Assembly (NCBI GenBank): GCA_934271655.1
Contig: CAKQRW010000025.1
Coordinates: 1 to 48,497 of the forward strand
DNA: 48,497 nucleotides
Source of the DNA: an uncultured Bacteroidaceae bacterium
GTDB taxonomy: Bacteria > Bacteroidota > Bacteroidia > Bacteroidales > Bacteroidaceae
Reading direction: 5' to 3'
Made by a program: the position numbers and the translations under genes. Numbering within the stretch: the first letter of the stretch is position 1; each line of letters begins with the position of its first letter. Below the pieces are notes generated by a model. It ran no database searches and was not told where the DNA came from. It saw only the letters and a program-made list of their open reading frames with translations. Of the stretch, positions 42,636-48,497 are shown piece after piece.

Positions 42636-42687
42636 GGCTCCTTCTATGTCGAGTAAAGCCCTTCTCATGGGTGACAGAAGTGTGGCC
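42636..42687 (+). other. stem-loop in the spacer before subunit K
   Basis: In the 100-bp spacer between I and K, GGC and CTTCT-GTC (42636-42650) can pair with GACAGAAG and GGCC (42673-42687), with an inner GCCC/GGGT stem. No T-run follows. Such a hairpin could mark processing or stabilise the mRNA of K, which is needed in many copies per enzyme. Confidence 0.45.
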
Positions 42688-42710
42688 ACAAAAACAAAAT
42701 TTATTACATT

Positions 42711-43172
42711 ATGTCTCCAGTACTTTTAGCTTACATCGGAGTAGCCCTCGCAGTAGGACTCTCTGGTATCGGTTCAGCTTATGGCGTGACAATCTGCGGT
42801 AACGCAGCCATCGGCGCATTCAAGAAAAATCCAGGCGCAAGCGGTTCTTACATCGGTCTTGCAGCCCTCCCTTCATCACAGGGACTTTACGGATTCGTAG
42901 GATTCTTCATTCTTAACCCACTCGTGACAGCAGACATCTCTATGTTTGCAGCATGTGCTATCCTTGGAGCAGGTCTCGCTCTTGGAGCTGTGGCCCTCTT
43001 CTCAGCCATCCGTCAGGCTAAGGTTTGCGCCAATGGCATCTCTGCCATAGGTGGCGGACACAACGCTTTCGGTACCACAATGGTGCTCGCTGTGTTCCCT
43101 GAGCTCTACGCTATCCTTGGCCTGCTCGTGCTCATCCTTATCGCTGGAGCAATTCCAAACCCAGCCGCATAA
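42711..43172 (+). CDS. atpK: V/A-type ATPase proteolipid subunit K (rotor ring), Na+-type site
   Basis: The 153-residue proteolipid has four helices in two hairpins. Only the second hairpin has the ion-binding carboxylate, Glu131 in VFPELYAILG. The first has LPSSQG with Leu53, Ser56 and Gln57, and Gln102 lies in IRQAKV. In Enterococcus hirae NtpK the Na+ ligands are Leu61, Thr64, Gln65, Gln110 and Glu139. The spacing here (53, 56, 57, 102, 131) is identical throughout, with only Thr to Ser. A Na+-coupled ring is therefore predicted. It is the last gene of the operon. Confidence 0.95.
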   Translation: MSPVLLAYIGVALAVGLSGIGSAYGVTICGNAAIGAFKKNPGASGSYIGLAALPSSQGLYGFVGFFILNPLVTADISMFAACAILGAGLALGAVALFSAIRQAKVCANGISAIGGGHNAFGTTMVLAVFPELYAILGLLVLILIAGAIPNPAA

Positions 43173-43213
43173 GTATGGCTCTGTGCGCTAAGAGCAAGAA
43201 ATAATCGTGAAAT

Positions 43214-43271
43214 GAGAATAGCGGGCGGTCTTCCAGACATTAGGGTATGACCGCCTGCCTTCTCGTTTTTT
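43214..43271 (+). terminator. intrinsic terminator of the ATPase operon
   Basis: GAGAA and GCGGGCGGTC (43214-43230) pair with GACCGCCTGC and TTCTC (43249-43264), followed by TTTTTT at 43266-43271. Confidence 0.93.
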
Positions 43272-43372
43272 CATGTGGCAAGTGGAAATGTCTTGCTCGC
43301 GGCCAATCTTTGTTTGCAGTATATATGGGCAGTATATATGGAATGTCAGGTATTGCTTATTGCTGCTATTCG

Positions 43373-43464
43373 TCTTTCTTATCGGAATGTGATACTCTTT
43401 CTTATCGGAATGTGATATTCTTTCTTATCGGAATGTGATATTCTTTCTTATCGGAATGTGATAT
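43373..43464. repeat. 23-bp tandem repeat upstream of the LysM glucosaminidase
   Basis: Four units of 23 bp beginning TCTTTCTTATCGG and containing GGAATGTGATA lie at 43373-43395, 43396-43418, 43419-43441 and 43442-43464. Units 2-4 are identical and unit 1 differs by one base. The array ends 44 bp before the start codon at 43509, where a promoter or leader is expected. Confidence 0.95.
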
Positions 43465-43508
43465 CCCTGAATAATAATAACATCCTTAAATACCATCAAT
43501 AGGCACAA

Positions 43509-44423
43509 ATGAAAATTCTTGGACGACTTCTTCTGTTGGCATGTATGGTGCTTGCGCATGCTGCACGTGCGCAGAAAAACTCTGTGTACCAAAGTTACAT
43601 CGACAGATACAGCCCTATGGCTGTGGAGCAGATGCGCAAGCATCGTATACCTGCAAGTATCACCATGGCTCAAGCGCTGCTTGAGAGTGGGGCAGGAAGA
43701 AGTTATCTCGCCACCAATGCCAACAACCATTTTGGCATCAAGGTCAGTTATGGATGGAATGGCGGGTTTGTCTATAGGGATGATGACCGCAAGAATGAGA
43801 AGTTTCGCAAGTACCGAAGTGTGCAGGATAGCTTTGAGGACCACTCGCTTTTCTTGAAGCAGAATCGTTACCAGCGTCTGTTCGCTCTTGACGCGATGGA
43901 CTACAAGGCATGGGCTCGCGGCCTGAAGGCTTGCGGATATGCCACTCTGCCTACTTATGCCGATAGGCTCATAGGCATCATAGAGACCTATGAGCTTCAG
44001 TATCTTGATGAGGACAAGTCTGGGCATAGGCGTCGTGGGCATAAGGGGCAGACGGTAGCGGCCGCTGTGGTGAAGCATGATGTGGTGCTTGTCAATGGCA
44101 AGCGTTGTGTCATTGCGCGCAGTGGTGACACGTGGGAGTCGCTCGCTGGCGAGAAGGAACTTGGTGTGTCACGCCGCAAACTCTTGAAGTACAACGAGGC
44201 TGACAAGGATATGGCTATAGTGCCTGGCACAAATATATTCCTGGAGAAGAAGGCGAAGAAGGCTGAGGCTAAGTATAAAAACTATTGGCACAAGATAAAG
44301 CGAGGTGAGTCGCTGTACACCATCAGCCAGGCGTATGGCATTCGTTTGGAGAATCTGTACAAGATGAATTTCAAGGATGCTTCTTATGTGCCAGTTGTGG
44401 GTGACTTGCTGAAGGTGCGGTAG
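43509..44423 (+). CDS. secreted glucosaminidase with C-terminal LysM domains
   Basis: The 304-residue product has a signal peptide (MVLAHAARAQ), then a GH73/FlgJ-like N-acetylglucosaminidase domain at about residues 30-160. Landmarks are IPASITMAQALLESGAGRS (catalytic-type Glu), NNHFGIK, KYRSVQDSFEDHSLFL and CGYATLPTYADRLIGIIE. Two LysM-like modules follow: GDTWESLAGEKELGVS near 202, and WHKIKRGESLYTISQAYGIR near 259. It cuts peptidoglycan glycan strands, with LysM holding the wall. The 23-bp array upstream may vary its expression. Confidence 0.92.
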   Translation: MKILGRLLLLACMVLAHAARAQKNSVYQSYIDRYSPMAVEQMRKHRIPASITMAQALLESGAGRSYLATNANNHFGIKVSYGWNGGFVYRDDDRKNEKFRKYRSVQDSFEDHSLFLKQNRYQRLFALDAMDYKAWARGLKACGYATLPTYADRLIGIIETYELQYLDEDKSGHRRRGHKGQTVAAAVVKHDVVLVNGKRCVIARSGDTWESLAGEKELGVSRRKLLKYNEADKDMAIVPGTNIFLEKKAKKAEAKYKNYWHKIKRGESLYTISQAYGIRLENLYKMNFKDASYVPVVGDLLKVR

Positions 44424-44466
44424 TGGCACTAAGCAAGTGAAAAGAAACGTAAAGATAGTGAAAATA

Positions 44467-44498
44467 TTTGGCCATTGTTTGTATATCATCTAACTTTG
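44467..44498 (+). promoter_or_regulatory. strong promoter of a long leader before the metal-uptake genes
   Basis: TTTG at 44467-44470 and TAACTTTG at 44491-44498 are 20 nt apart, a perfect match. The predicted start near 44506 is about 300 nt before the next recognisable gene at 44804. The leader holds hairpins AGGCAA/TTTGCCT near 44513-44530 and GCCGA/TCGGC near 44626-44640. Confidence 0.75.
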
Positions 44499-44534
44499 TG
44501 TCTGTAAAACGTAGGCAAGGCACTTTGCCTCCGT

Positions 44535-44582
44535 ATGGCTGGCAAATGTATGACGAGCTGCTGTCAAGGCATGCCTTTATGA
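44535..44582 (+). CDS. possible 15-residue Cys-rich leader peptide
   Basis: A 15-codon frame (MAGKCMTSCCQGMPL) lies about 30 nt after the predicted transcript start and upstream of a Cys/His-rich protein and TonB receptor genes. A Cys-rich leader could link translation to thiol or metal status, but the frame is tiny and may be chance. Confidence 0.2.
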   Translation: MAGKCMTSCCQGMPL

Positions 44583-44648
44583 CCAAGCAGATGTTTATGA
44601 AATGCTTGTCAGCCTGTATTGGAGGGCCGAGATTGTCGGCTTAGTGAC

Positions 44649-44752
44649 TAAGCAGATGCTTATGAAATAAATATGCGGGTGCTTATAGAGTAGTTTATAG
44701 CACGTGCTTATGATATAAACGACATGATTCCTCTGGTGCTTATGTGATATAA
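44649..44752. repeat. array of CAGATGCTTATGAAATAA-type units
   Basis: Units of 20-26 bp follow each other: TAAGCAGATGCTTATGAAAT at 44649, TGCGGGTGCTTATAGAGTAG at about 44674, AGCACGTGCTTATGATATAA at about 44699 and CTCTGGTGCTTATGTGATAT at about 44731. A further copy lies at 44585 (AAGCAGATGTTTATGAAAT). The core matches the interspersed family. The array sits in the leader upstream of the gene at 44804. Confidence 0.75.
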
Positions 44753-44803
44753 GAATCACTTGAGTTCATGAGGGAACAGTAAAAAATGCTATAATAAGTA
44801 AAG

Positions 44804-45166
44804 ATGCGCTGTCATGACATCAGGAGAAGCAAGTTTGCGTGGCTGCTGATATTGGTCTATGTGCCAATGATGCTTGCCATCATCTTCCACCGCCACTCGG
44901 AGATGGAAGTGGATGCTTCTGTGTCATATTGTTATGATTGTGCGCACCATGTTCACCACGATGACCATTTCTCAGTGTCACACACTCTCGATTGTTCGTG
45001 TGCGCTCTGCCAGTTGAACAGTCTGTCGTATGTGGTGCCAGTCATTGTAGACACGGCAGCTTTTGTGGCTGTCGTCTTTGCCGTTCGTGAGTTGGCCTGT
45101 ATGTTTGTGGCCGTTTGCTATGACGGCGTTCTTTCCACGCGTGCTCCTCCATCTCTTGTTTCTTGA
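44804..45166 (+). CDS. small membrane protein with Cys/His-rich exposed loop
   Basis: The 120-residue protein has two membrane helices, about residues 12-30 and 75-105. Between them is a loop dense in metal-binding residues: CYDCAHHVHHDDHFSVSH, then DCSCALC. I do not recognise the family. The loop could bind Zn2+, Cu+ or another metal in the periplasm. The gene stands 91 bp before a TonB receptor on the same strand, so metal capture for, or sensing by, that uptake system is inferred. Confidence 0.65.
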   Translation: MRCHDIRRSKFAWLLILVYVPMMLAIIFHRHSEMEVDASVSYCYDCAHHVHHDDHFSVSHTLDCSCALCQLNSLSYVVPVIVDTAAFVAVVFAVRELACMFVAVCYDGVLSTRAPPSLVS

Positions 45167-45257
45167 TTTTTATTTTATTTGTAGTGACTAATCAATTTAG
45201 TAATCGGCTATCCATCAAGAGTCTTGTAGTCGGTTAGCCGGTTGGTTATCTAATTAC

Positions 45258-47450
45258 ATGATGAGAAACAAGAAGTTCATTTTAATGGTGCTTCCTCTTC
45301 TTGTCCATCTGTGTCATGCGCATAGCGTCGCGCCTGTATGCCATCCAGGCGATTCAGTGGTGGCATCAGTCAGCGTTGATAGTGCGGGGCGGATGACAAG
45401 GGATGGTGTATCCCTTAAAGAAGTGGTCGTGAGTGGAGGTTCCAGCAAATACATCCAGATGAAGTCGCCCCTCAATGTAGTGAGGGCAAACAAGCGTTTC
45501 ATAGAAGACAATTTCAAGGGCTCGCTCATGCAGACACTCAGCAGACTGCCTGGAGTGCAGGCTATGAGTGTGGGTTCTGGCGAGTCGAAACCTGTGATTC
45601 GCGGACTTGGGTTCAACCGTGTGCTGGTGGCAGAGAATGGCATCAAGCATGAGAGTCAGCAATGGGGCGATGACCACGGACTGGAGATAGACCAGTTTGC
45701 CGTTGATCAGGCCGAGGTGGTCAAGGGCCCGTCTGCCCTCATTTACGGTTCTGATGCCGTAGCTGGTGTCATAGACTTGAAAAGCAACGTTCTTCCGATG
45801 CGGCCTTTTTGCGGGCAGGTGACACTTTTTGCGCGCAGCAACAATGAGTCTACCGGTGCTTCAGTCCGTTTGGCGGGCAAGCACGGACGGTTATGGTACA
45901 AGGCCAATGCCACATTGGTGGACTATGCCGACTATCAGGTGCCGGCCGACAGCATAGAGTATTATTCCTATTGGATAAAGCTTAAAGACCGTCGTCTGCG
46001 CAACACGGCTGGCCGGGAGAAGGACGTGAGTCTGCTGCTTGGATATGCAGGAGGAAAGTGGAACACTTATTTCCGCTTGGCGGATGTCTGCACTAAGGCT
46101 GGCTTCTTTGCTGATGCCCATGGACTGGAGGTGAGGCTGTCGGATATTGATTACGACAAGTCGCGTCGCGACATAGACCTTCCTTATCATACGGTTAACC
46201 ATCTCTCTCTGTCCAACCATACAGACGTGGTGTGGGATGGAGGCATGGTGGAAGGCAATGTCGCCTACCAGTATAACAGGCAGCGTGAATTCTCCGAACC
46301 TGTGTCACATGGCTATATGCCCATTCCGCCCGGCGCACTGGAGAGAAGCTTCTCCAAGCATGTCGTGTCTGCCAATCTAAAGGGATCGCAAGCGGTCGCC
46401 AGTCATCACTTGCAGGCAGGAACCAGCATGGAGTGGCAATGCAACAGGCGAGGAGGGTGGGGATTCATCCTCCCTGACTTCAGCCAGTTGGTTATTGGAG
46501 CGTTTGCCATAGACCAGTGGCATATAGGTGAAGGACTCAGTGTGACAGCTGGCATGAGGTATGATCATGGACATGTCGGCATAAGCAGCTACCGCGACTG
46601 GTATAAGACGCCAGCAGATGCTGTCGGTGACTCCATTTATGTGGAGCGTTCGGCCGACATGACGCGGGATTTCGACAGCTTCATTTGGTCGGTGGGCATA
46701 AACCGCCTGCTGGGACGCTGGATGCTGAAACTAAACGTAGGCAAGAGCTTCCGCATGCCGATAGCCAAGGAACTTGGAATGGACGGCGTGAACTACAGCA
46801 TTTTCCGATACGAGAAAGGCAATGCAAGCCTGGACGCGGAGGAGAGCTATCAGGCGGATGCAGGTGTCGTGTATGAACATGGCTCGCTGTCAGTACAGTT
46901 GACTCCATACATCAATTATTTCTCCAACTTCATCTATCTCAACCCTACGCCGCAGTATAAGGAGGGTTTGCAGCTCTATTGCTACACGCAGGCCAAGGTG
47001 ATGCGGTGGGGACTTGAGGCGAGCGTTTCGTGGAAACTGGCGCCTCGCTTGCAGTTGGACGCTGATGGGGAGTATCTGTATGCCAGGCAGATGAGCGGAG
47101 ACAAGAAGGGTTACACCATCCCATATTCCACTCCATGGTCTGCATGCGCTGCGATGCGTTATCTGCTGCCGTCTAAGAACTCTTCCAGACAGGACTATGT
47201 GTCCTTGGAATGGAAGGTGGTGGGAGCGCAGAACAGGATAGTGCCGCCTGAAGAAACGACACGCGGCTACCAGTTGCTGAATGCGGGCGTGAGCAAGAGC
47301 GTCAGGCTGGGCTACAGCCTGCTGAGGTTGTCTCTTCGTGGAGACAATCTGCTCGGCAAGCGCTATTACGACCACACCAGCTATTACAGGCTGATAGGAG
47401 TGCCAGAGCCGGGACGCAGCTTCTCGGCGATGCTGGCATGGATTTTTTAA
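45258..47450 (+). CDS. TonB-dependent outer-membrane receptor, probable metal or metallophore type
   Basis: The 730-residue receptor has a signal peptide (VLPLLVHLCHAHS). It lacks the N-terminal carboxypeptidase-like domain of SusC-type receptors. A TonB-box-like segment (VSLKEVVVSG) leads into a plug domain (LMQTLSRLPGVQAMSVG, PVIRGLGFNRVLVAENGI, GPSALIYGSDAVAGVIDLK). A large barrel follows, ending MLAWIF with the expected aromatic residue. QQWGDDHGLEID in the plug and the Cys/His-rich neighbour suggest a metal-related substrate, but this is inference. It lies 22 bp before the lipoprotein gene, so the two are cotranscribed. Confidence 0.88.
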   Translation: MMRNKKFILMVLPLLVHLCHAHSVAPVCHPGDSVVASVSVDSAGRMTRDGVSLKEVVVSGGSSKYIQMKSPLNVVRANKRFIEDNFKGSLMQTLSRLPGVQAMSVGSGESKPVIRGLGFNRVLVAENGIKHESQQWGDDHGLEIDQFAVDQAEVVKGPSALIYGSDAVAGVIDLKSNVLPMRPFCGQVTLFARSNNESTGASVRLAGKHGRLWYKANATLVDYADYQVPADSIEYYSYWIKLKDRRLRNTAGREKDVSLLLGYAGGKWNTYFRLADVCTKAGFFADAHGLEVRLSDIDYDKSRRDIDLPYHTVNHLSLSNHTDVVWDGGMVEGNVAYQYNRQREFSEPVSHGYMPIPPGALERSFSKHVVSANLKGSQAVASHHLQAGTSMEWQCNRRGGWGFILPDFSQLVIGAFAIDQWHIGEGLSVTAGMRYDHGHVGISSYRDWYKTPADAVGDSIYVERSADMTRDFDSFIWSVGINRLLGRWMLKLNVGKSFRMPIAKELGMDGVNYSIFRYEKGNASLDAEESYQADAGVVYEHGSLSVQLTPYINYFSNFIYLNPTPQYKEGLQLYCYTQAKVMRWGLEASVSWKLAPRLQLDADGEYLYARQMSGDKKGYTIPYSTPWSACAAMRYLLPSKNSSRQDYVSLEWKVVGAQNRIVPPEETTRGYQLLNAGVSKSVRLGYSLLRLSLRGDNLLGKRYYDHTSYYRLIGVPEPGRSFSAMLAWIF

Positions 47451-47472
47451 AAAACAACTAAAAAAAGGAAAA

Positions 47473-48240
47473 ATGAAAAAGATAGCATTGCTGGCAGCCT
47501 CTGCGCTGCTCTTAATAAATATATTTGTACTTTCATCATGCTCAGACGATGATGACTCCAAACCTGTGATTCCAGTGCCAGTTGTCTCCATTGAGGAGGT
47601 CGGCGAGGAAAACTGCATGGAAGTGGTGGCAGGAAAAGACCTTCATGTAGAGGGCAATCTGGAGGCACAAGGTGGCATTGCCACTATTGATGTGGCCATA
47701 GTGAGCGCCGATGGACAGGCCGTGGCGCTCCGCAAGTCTTACACGGATGGCAAGTATATAGGTGTGAAGAACGCTACGTTCCATGAGCATCTTGATATTC
47801 CTGCATCGGTGCCGGCTGGTGACTATGTGCTCACATTTATTGTGACTGACAAACTGGAGCAAAGCACCACTTTCACGTCTGGCCTTCGCATAACATCGCC
47901 TGTGGAAGGTGCTCCGACTGTCGTCTTCAAGGAAGTGGGAGAGAATGACTGCCGAAAGGCTGTGGCAGGACAAAAGATGCATCTGGAGGCTCAGGTAGAT
48001 GCTCCGCACAAGATTGCGAGCCTTGAGGTGGAGTTTCACAACACAGCAGCTAAGTATGAGAAGGTTTACACTTATGCTGATGAGAAGTATCTCGGACAGA
48101 CTTCTGTCCTCTTCCATGAGCATCCGCTCATTCCAGCTGACGCTCCTGAGGGCGAATACCACATCCATTTCACTGTCACAGACGCTAATGGCAACTCCAC
48201 TACAGAAGAGGTGGAGAATGTGATGATTGCGAAAGAATGA
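47473..48240 (+). CDS. duplicated DUF4625-like lipoprotein
   Basis: The 255-residue protein has a lipoprotein signal (VLSSC, Cys18) and an acidic linker (SDDDDSK), then two copies of a domain of about 105 residues. Each starts EVGEENC or EVGENDC, includes KYIG or KYLG, then FHEH-xx-IPA, and ends in a VTD strand (YVLTFIVTD, YHIHFTVTD). The FHEH element in both copies could bind a metal ion. I believe the fold is DUF4625, often found beside TonB receptors in Bacteroidetes. It probably acts as the surface partner of the receptor. The internal repeat is clear from the sequence; the name is from memory. Confidence 0.78.
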   Translation: MKKIALLAASALLLINIFVLSSCSDDDDSKPVIPVPVVSIEEVGEENCMEVVAGKDLHVEGNLEAQGGIATIDVAIVSADGQAVALRKSYTDGKYIGVKNATFHEHLDIPASVPAGDYVLTFIVTDKLEQSTTFTSGLRITSPVEGAPTVVFKEVGENDCRKAVAGQKMHLEAQVDAPHKIASLEVEFHNTAAKYEKVYTYADEKYLGQTSVLFHEHPLIPADAPEGEYHIHFTVTDANGNSTTEEVENVMIAKE

Positions 48241-48290
48241 TTCCGTGAGACATGCTTTTCTTGACAAGGCAGCATGTCAAGACTATTTCT

Positions 48291-48320
48291 GGGGAGAGCC
48301 TGGCGTACAGGCTTCTCCCC
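48291..48320. other. strong stem-loop after the lipoprotein gene
   Basis: GGGGAGAGCCTG pairs with CAGGCTTCTCCCC around GCGTA with one bulge. No T-run follows on the plus strand, so terminator function is uncertain. A weaker pair CTTGAC/GTCAAG precedes it at 48259-48281. Confidence 0.6.
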
Positions 48321-48420
48321 TGCTTGTGAATGTGCTGCATAGGACTGCGCCTTCTTGGCTGGACTAAATAGAAGTATGGAAGAGCATGTGTTGTGTGAGG
48401 GGAATAGCATCGGGCTATAG

Positions 48421-48497
48421 CTCTTTGAGAGGATAGCATTGGACTGTCTCTTTGAGAGGATAGTATTGGACTGTCTCTTTGAGAGGATAGCATTGGA
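48421..48497. repeat. 27-bp tandem repeat running off the window
   Basis: Units of 27 bp beginning CTCTTTGAGAGGATAG lie at 48421-48447, 48448-48474 and 48475 to the window end (23 bp seen). They differ at one base. The unit length is a multiple of three, but the minus-strand frame through it has no other sign of coding. Confidence 0.9.

Noticed and set aside
48200..48493. 97-codon minus-strand frame through the 27-bp array
   Set aside because: The frame is open mainly because the repeat unit is a multiple of three; it also overlaps the lipoprotein gene end and has no domain.

Overview
The window looks like a chromosomal segment of a Bacteroidales bacterium, most likely a Prevotella-like member of the Prevotellaceae. 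The signs are: Bacteroidetes-type promoters (TTG or TTTG, a 19-21 nt gap, then TAnnTTTG) in front of many genes; weak or absent Shine-Dalgarno sequences; a V/A-type ATPase operon carrying the DUF2764 gene; a thiSEGCFH-type thiamine operon; a secreted protein with a T9SS-like C-terminal tail; and outer-membrane lipoproteins, porins and a TonB receptor. No tRNA, rRNA, CRISPR array, transposase or phage gene was seen.

Layout. 1-8.7 kb: an SLC13/DASS permease; a minus-strand set nudC, glycine-zipper/EF-hand lipoprotein, pspC; a GH25 lysozyme; a soluble sensor histidine kinase; greA; and an 11-residue-repeat lipoprotein. 9-16.5 kb: a thiamine operon read leftwards (thiS-thiE-thiG-thiC-thiF-thiH-thiE/tenI-like-thiD), headed by a consensus promoter, a TPP riboswitch and a strong intrinsic terminator. 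16.6-26 kb: a Rid-family protein, then a leftward haem/iron locus of outer-membrane barrel, imelysin, di-haem oxidoreductase, second porin, haem lipoprotein and a ResB-CcsA-like cytochrome c maturation protein. 26.7-34 kb: a large secreted protein, a candidate small RNA, glnS with a TPR gene, and dapA. 34-35.3 kb: a gene-free stretch packed with several different tandem repeats. 35.3-43.2 kb: the V-type ATPase operon E-DUF2764-A-B-D-I-K. 43.5-48.2 kb: a LysM glucosaminidase, then a probable metal-uptake set of a Cys/His-rich membrane protein, a TonB receptor and a duplicated DUF4625-like lipoprotein.

How the parts fit. The thi operon makes both the thiazole branch (ThiS, F, G, H) and the pyrimidine branch (ThiC, D) and joins them (ThiE), under TPP feedback. 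In the haem locus, periplasmic c-type cytochromes are encoded beside their own haem-attachment factor. The ATPase K subunit keeps residues that match the known Na+ site of Enterococcus hirae NtpK in identity (one conservative change) and in exact spacing, so a Na+-coupled enzyme is predicted.

The most unusual feature is non-coding. Many intergenic gaps carry members of a short repeat family with core TAAGYAGRTGYTCAWRAT, found as single copies, hairpins, a roughly 190-bp inverted-repeat element, or tandem arrays. Several unrelated 22-27 bp minisatellites sit directly at gene ends or starts. I did not find a clearly new protein-coding defence or biosynthetic system. The best candidates for undescribed biology are this repeat family, an orphan promoter-terminator pair (small RNA candidate) at 29.0 kb, an operator-like array at 26.1 kb, and the leader region before the metal-uptake genes.
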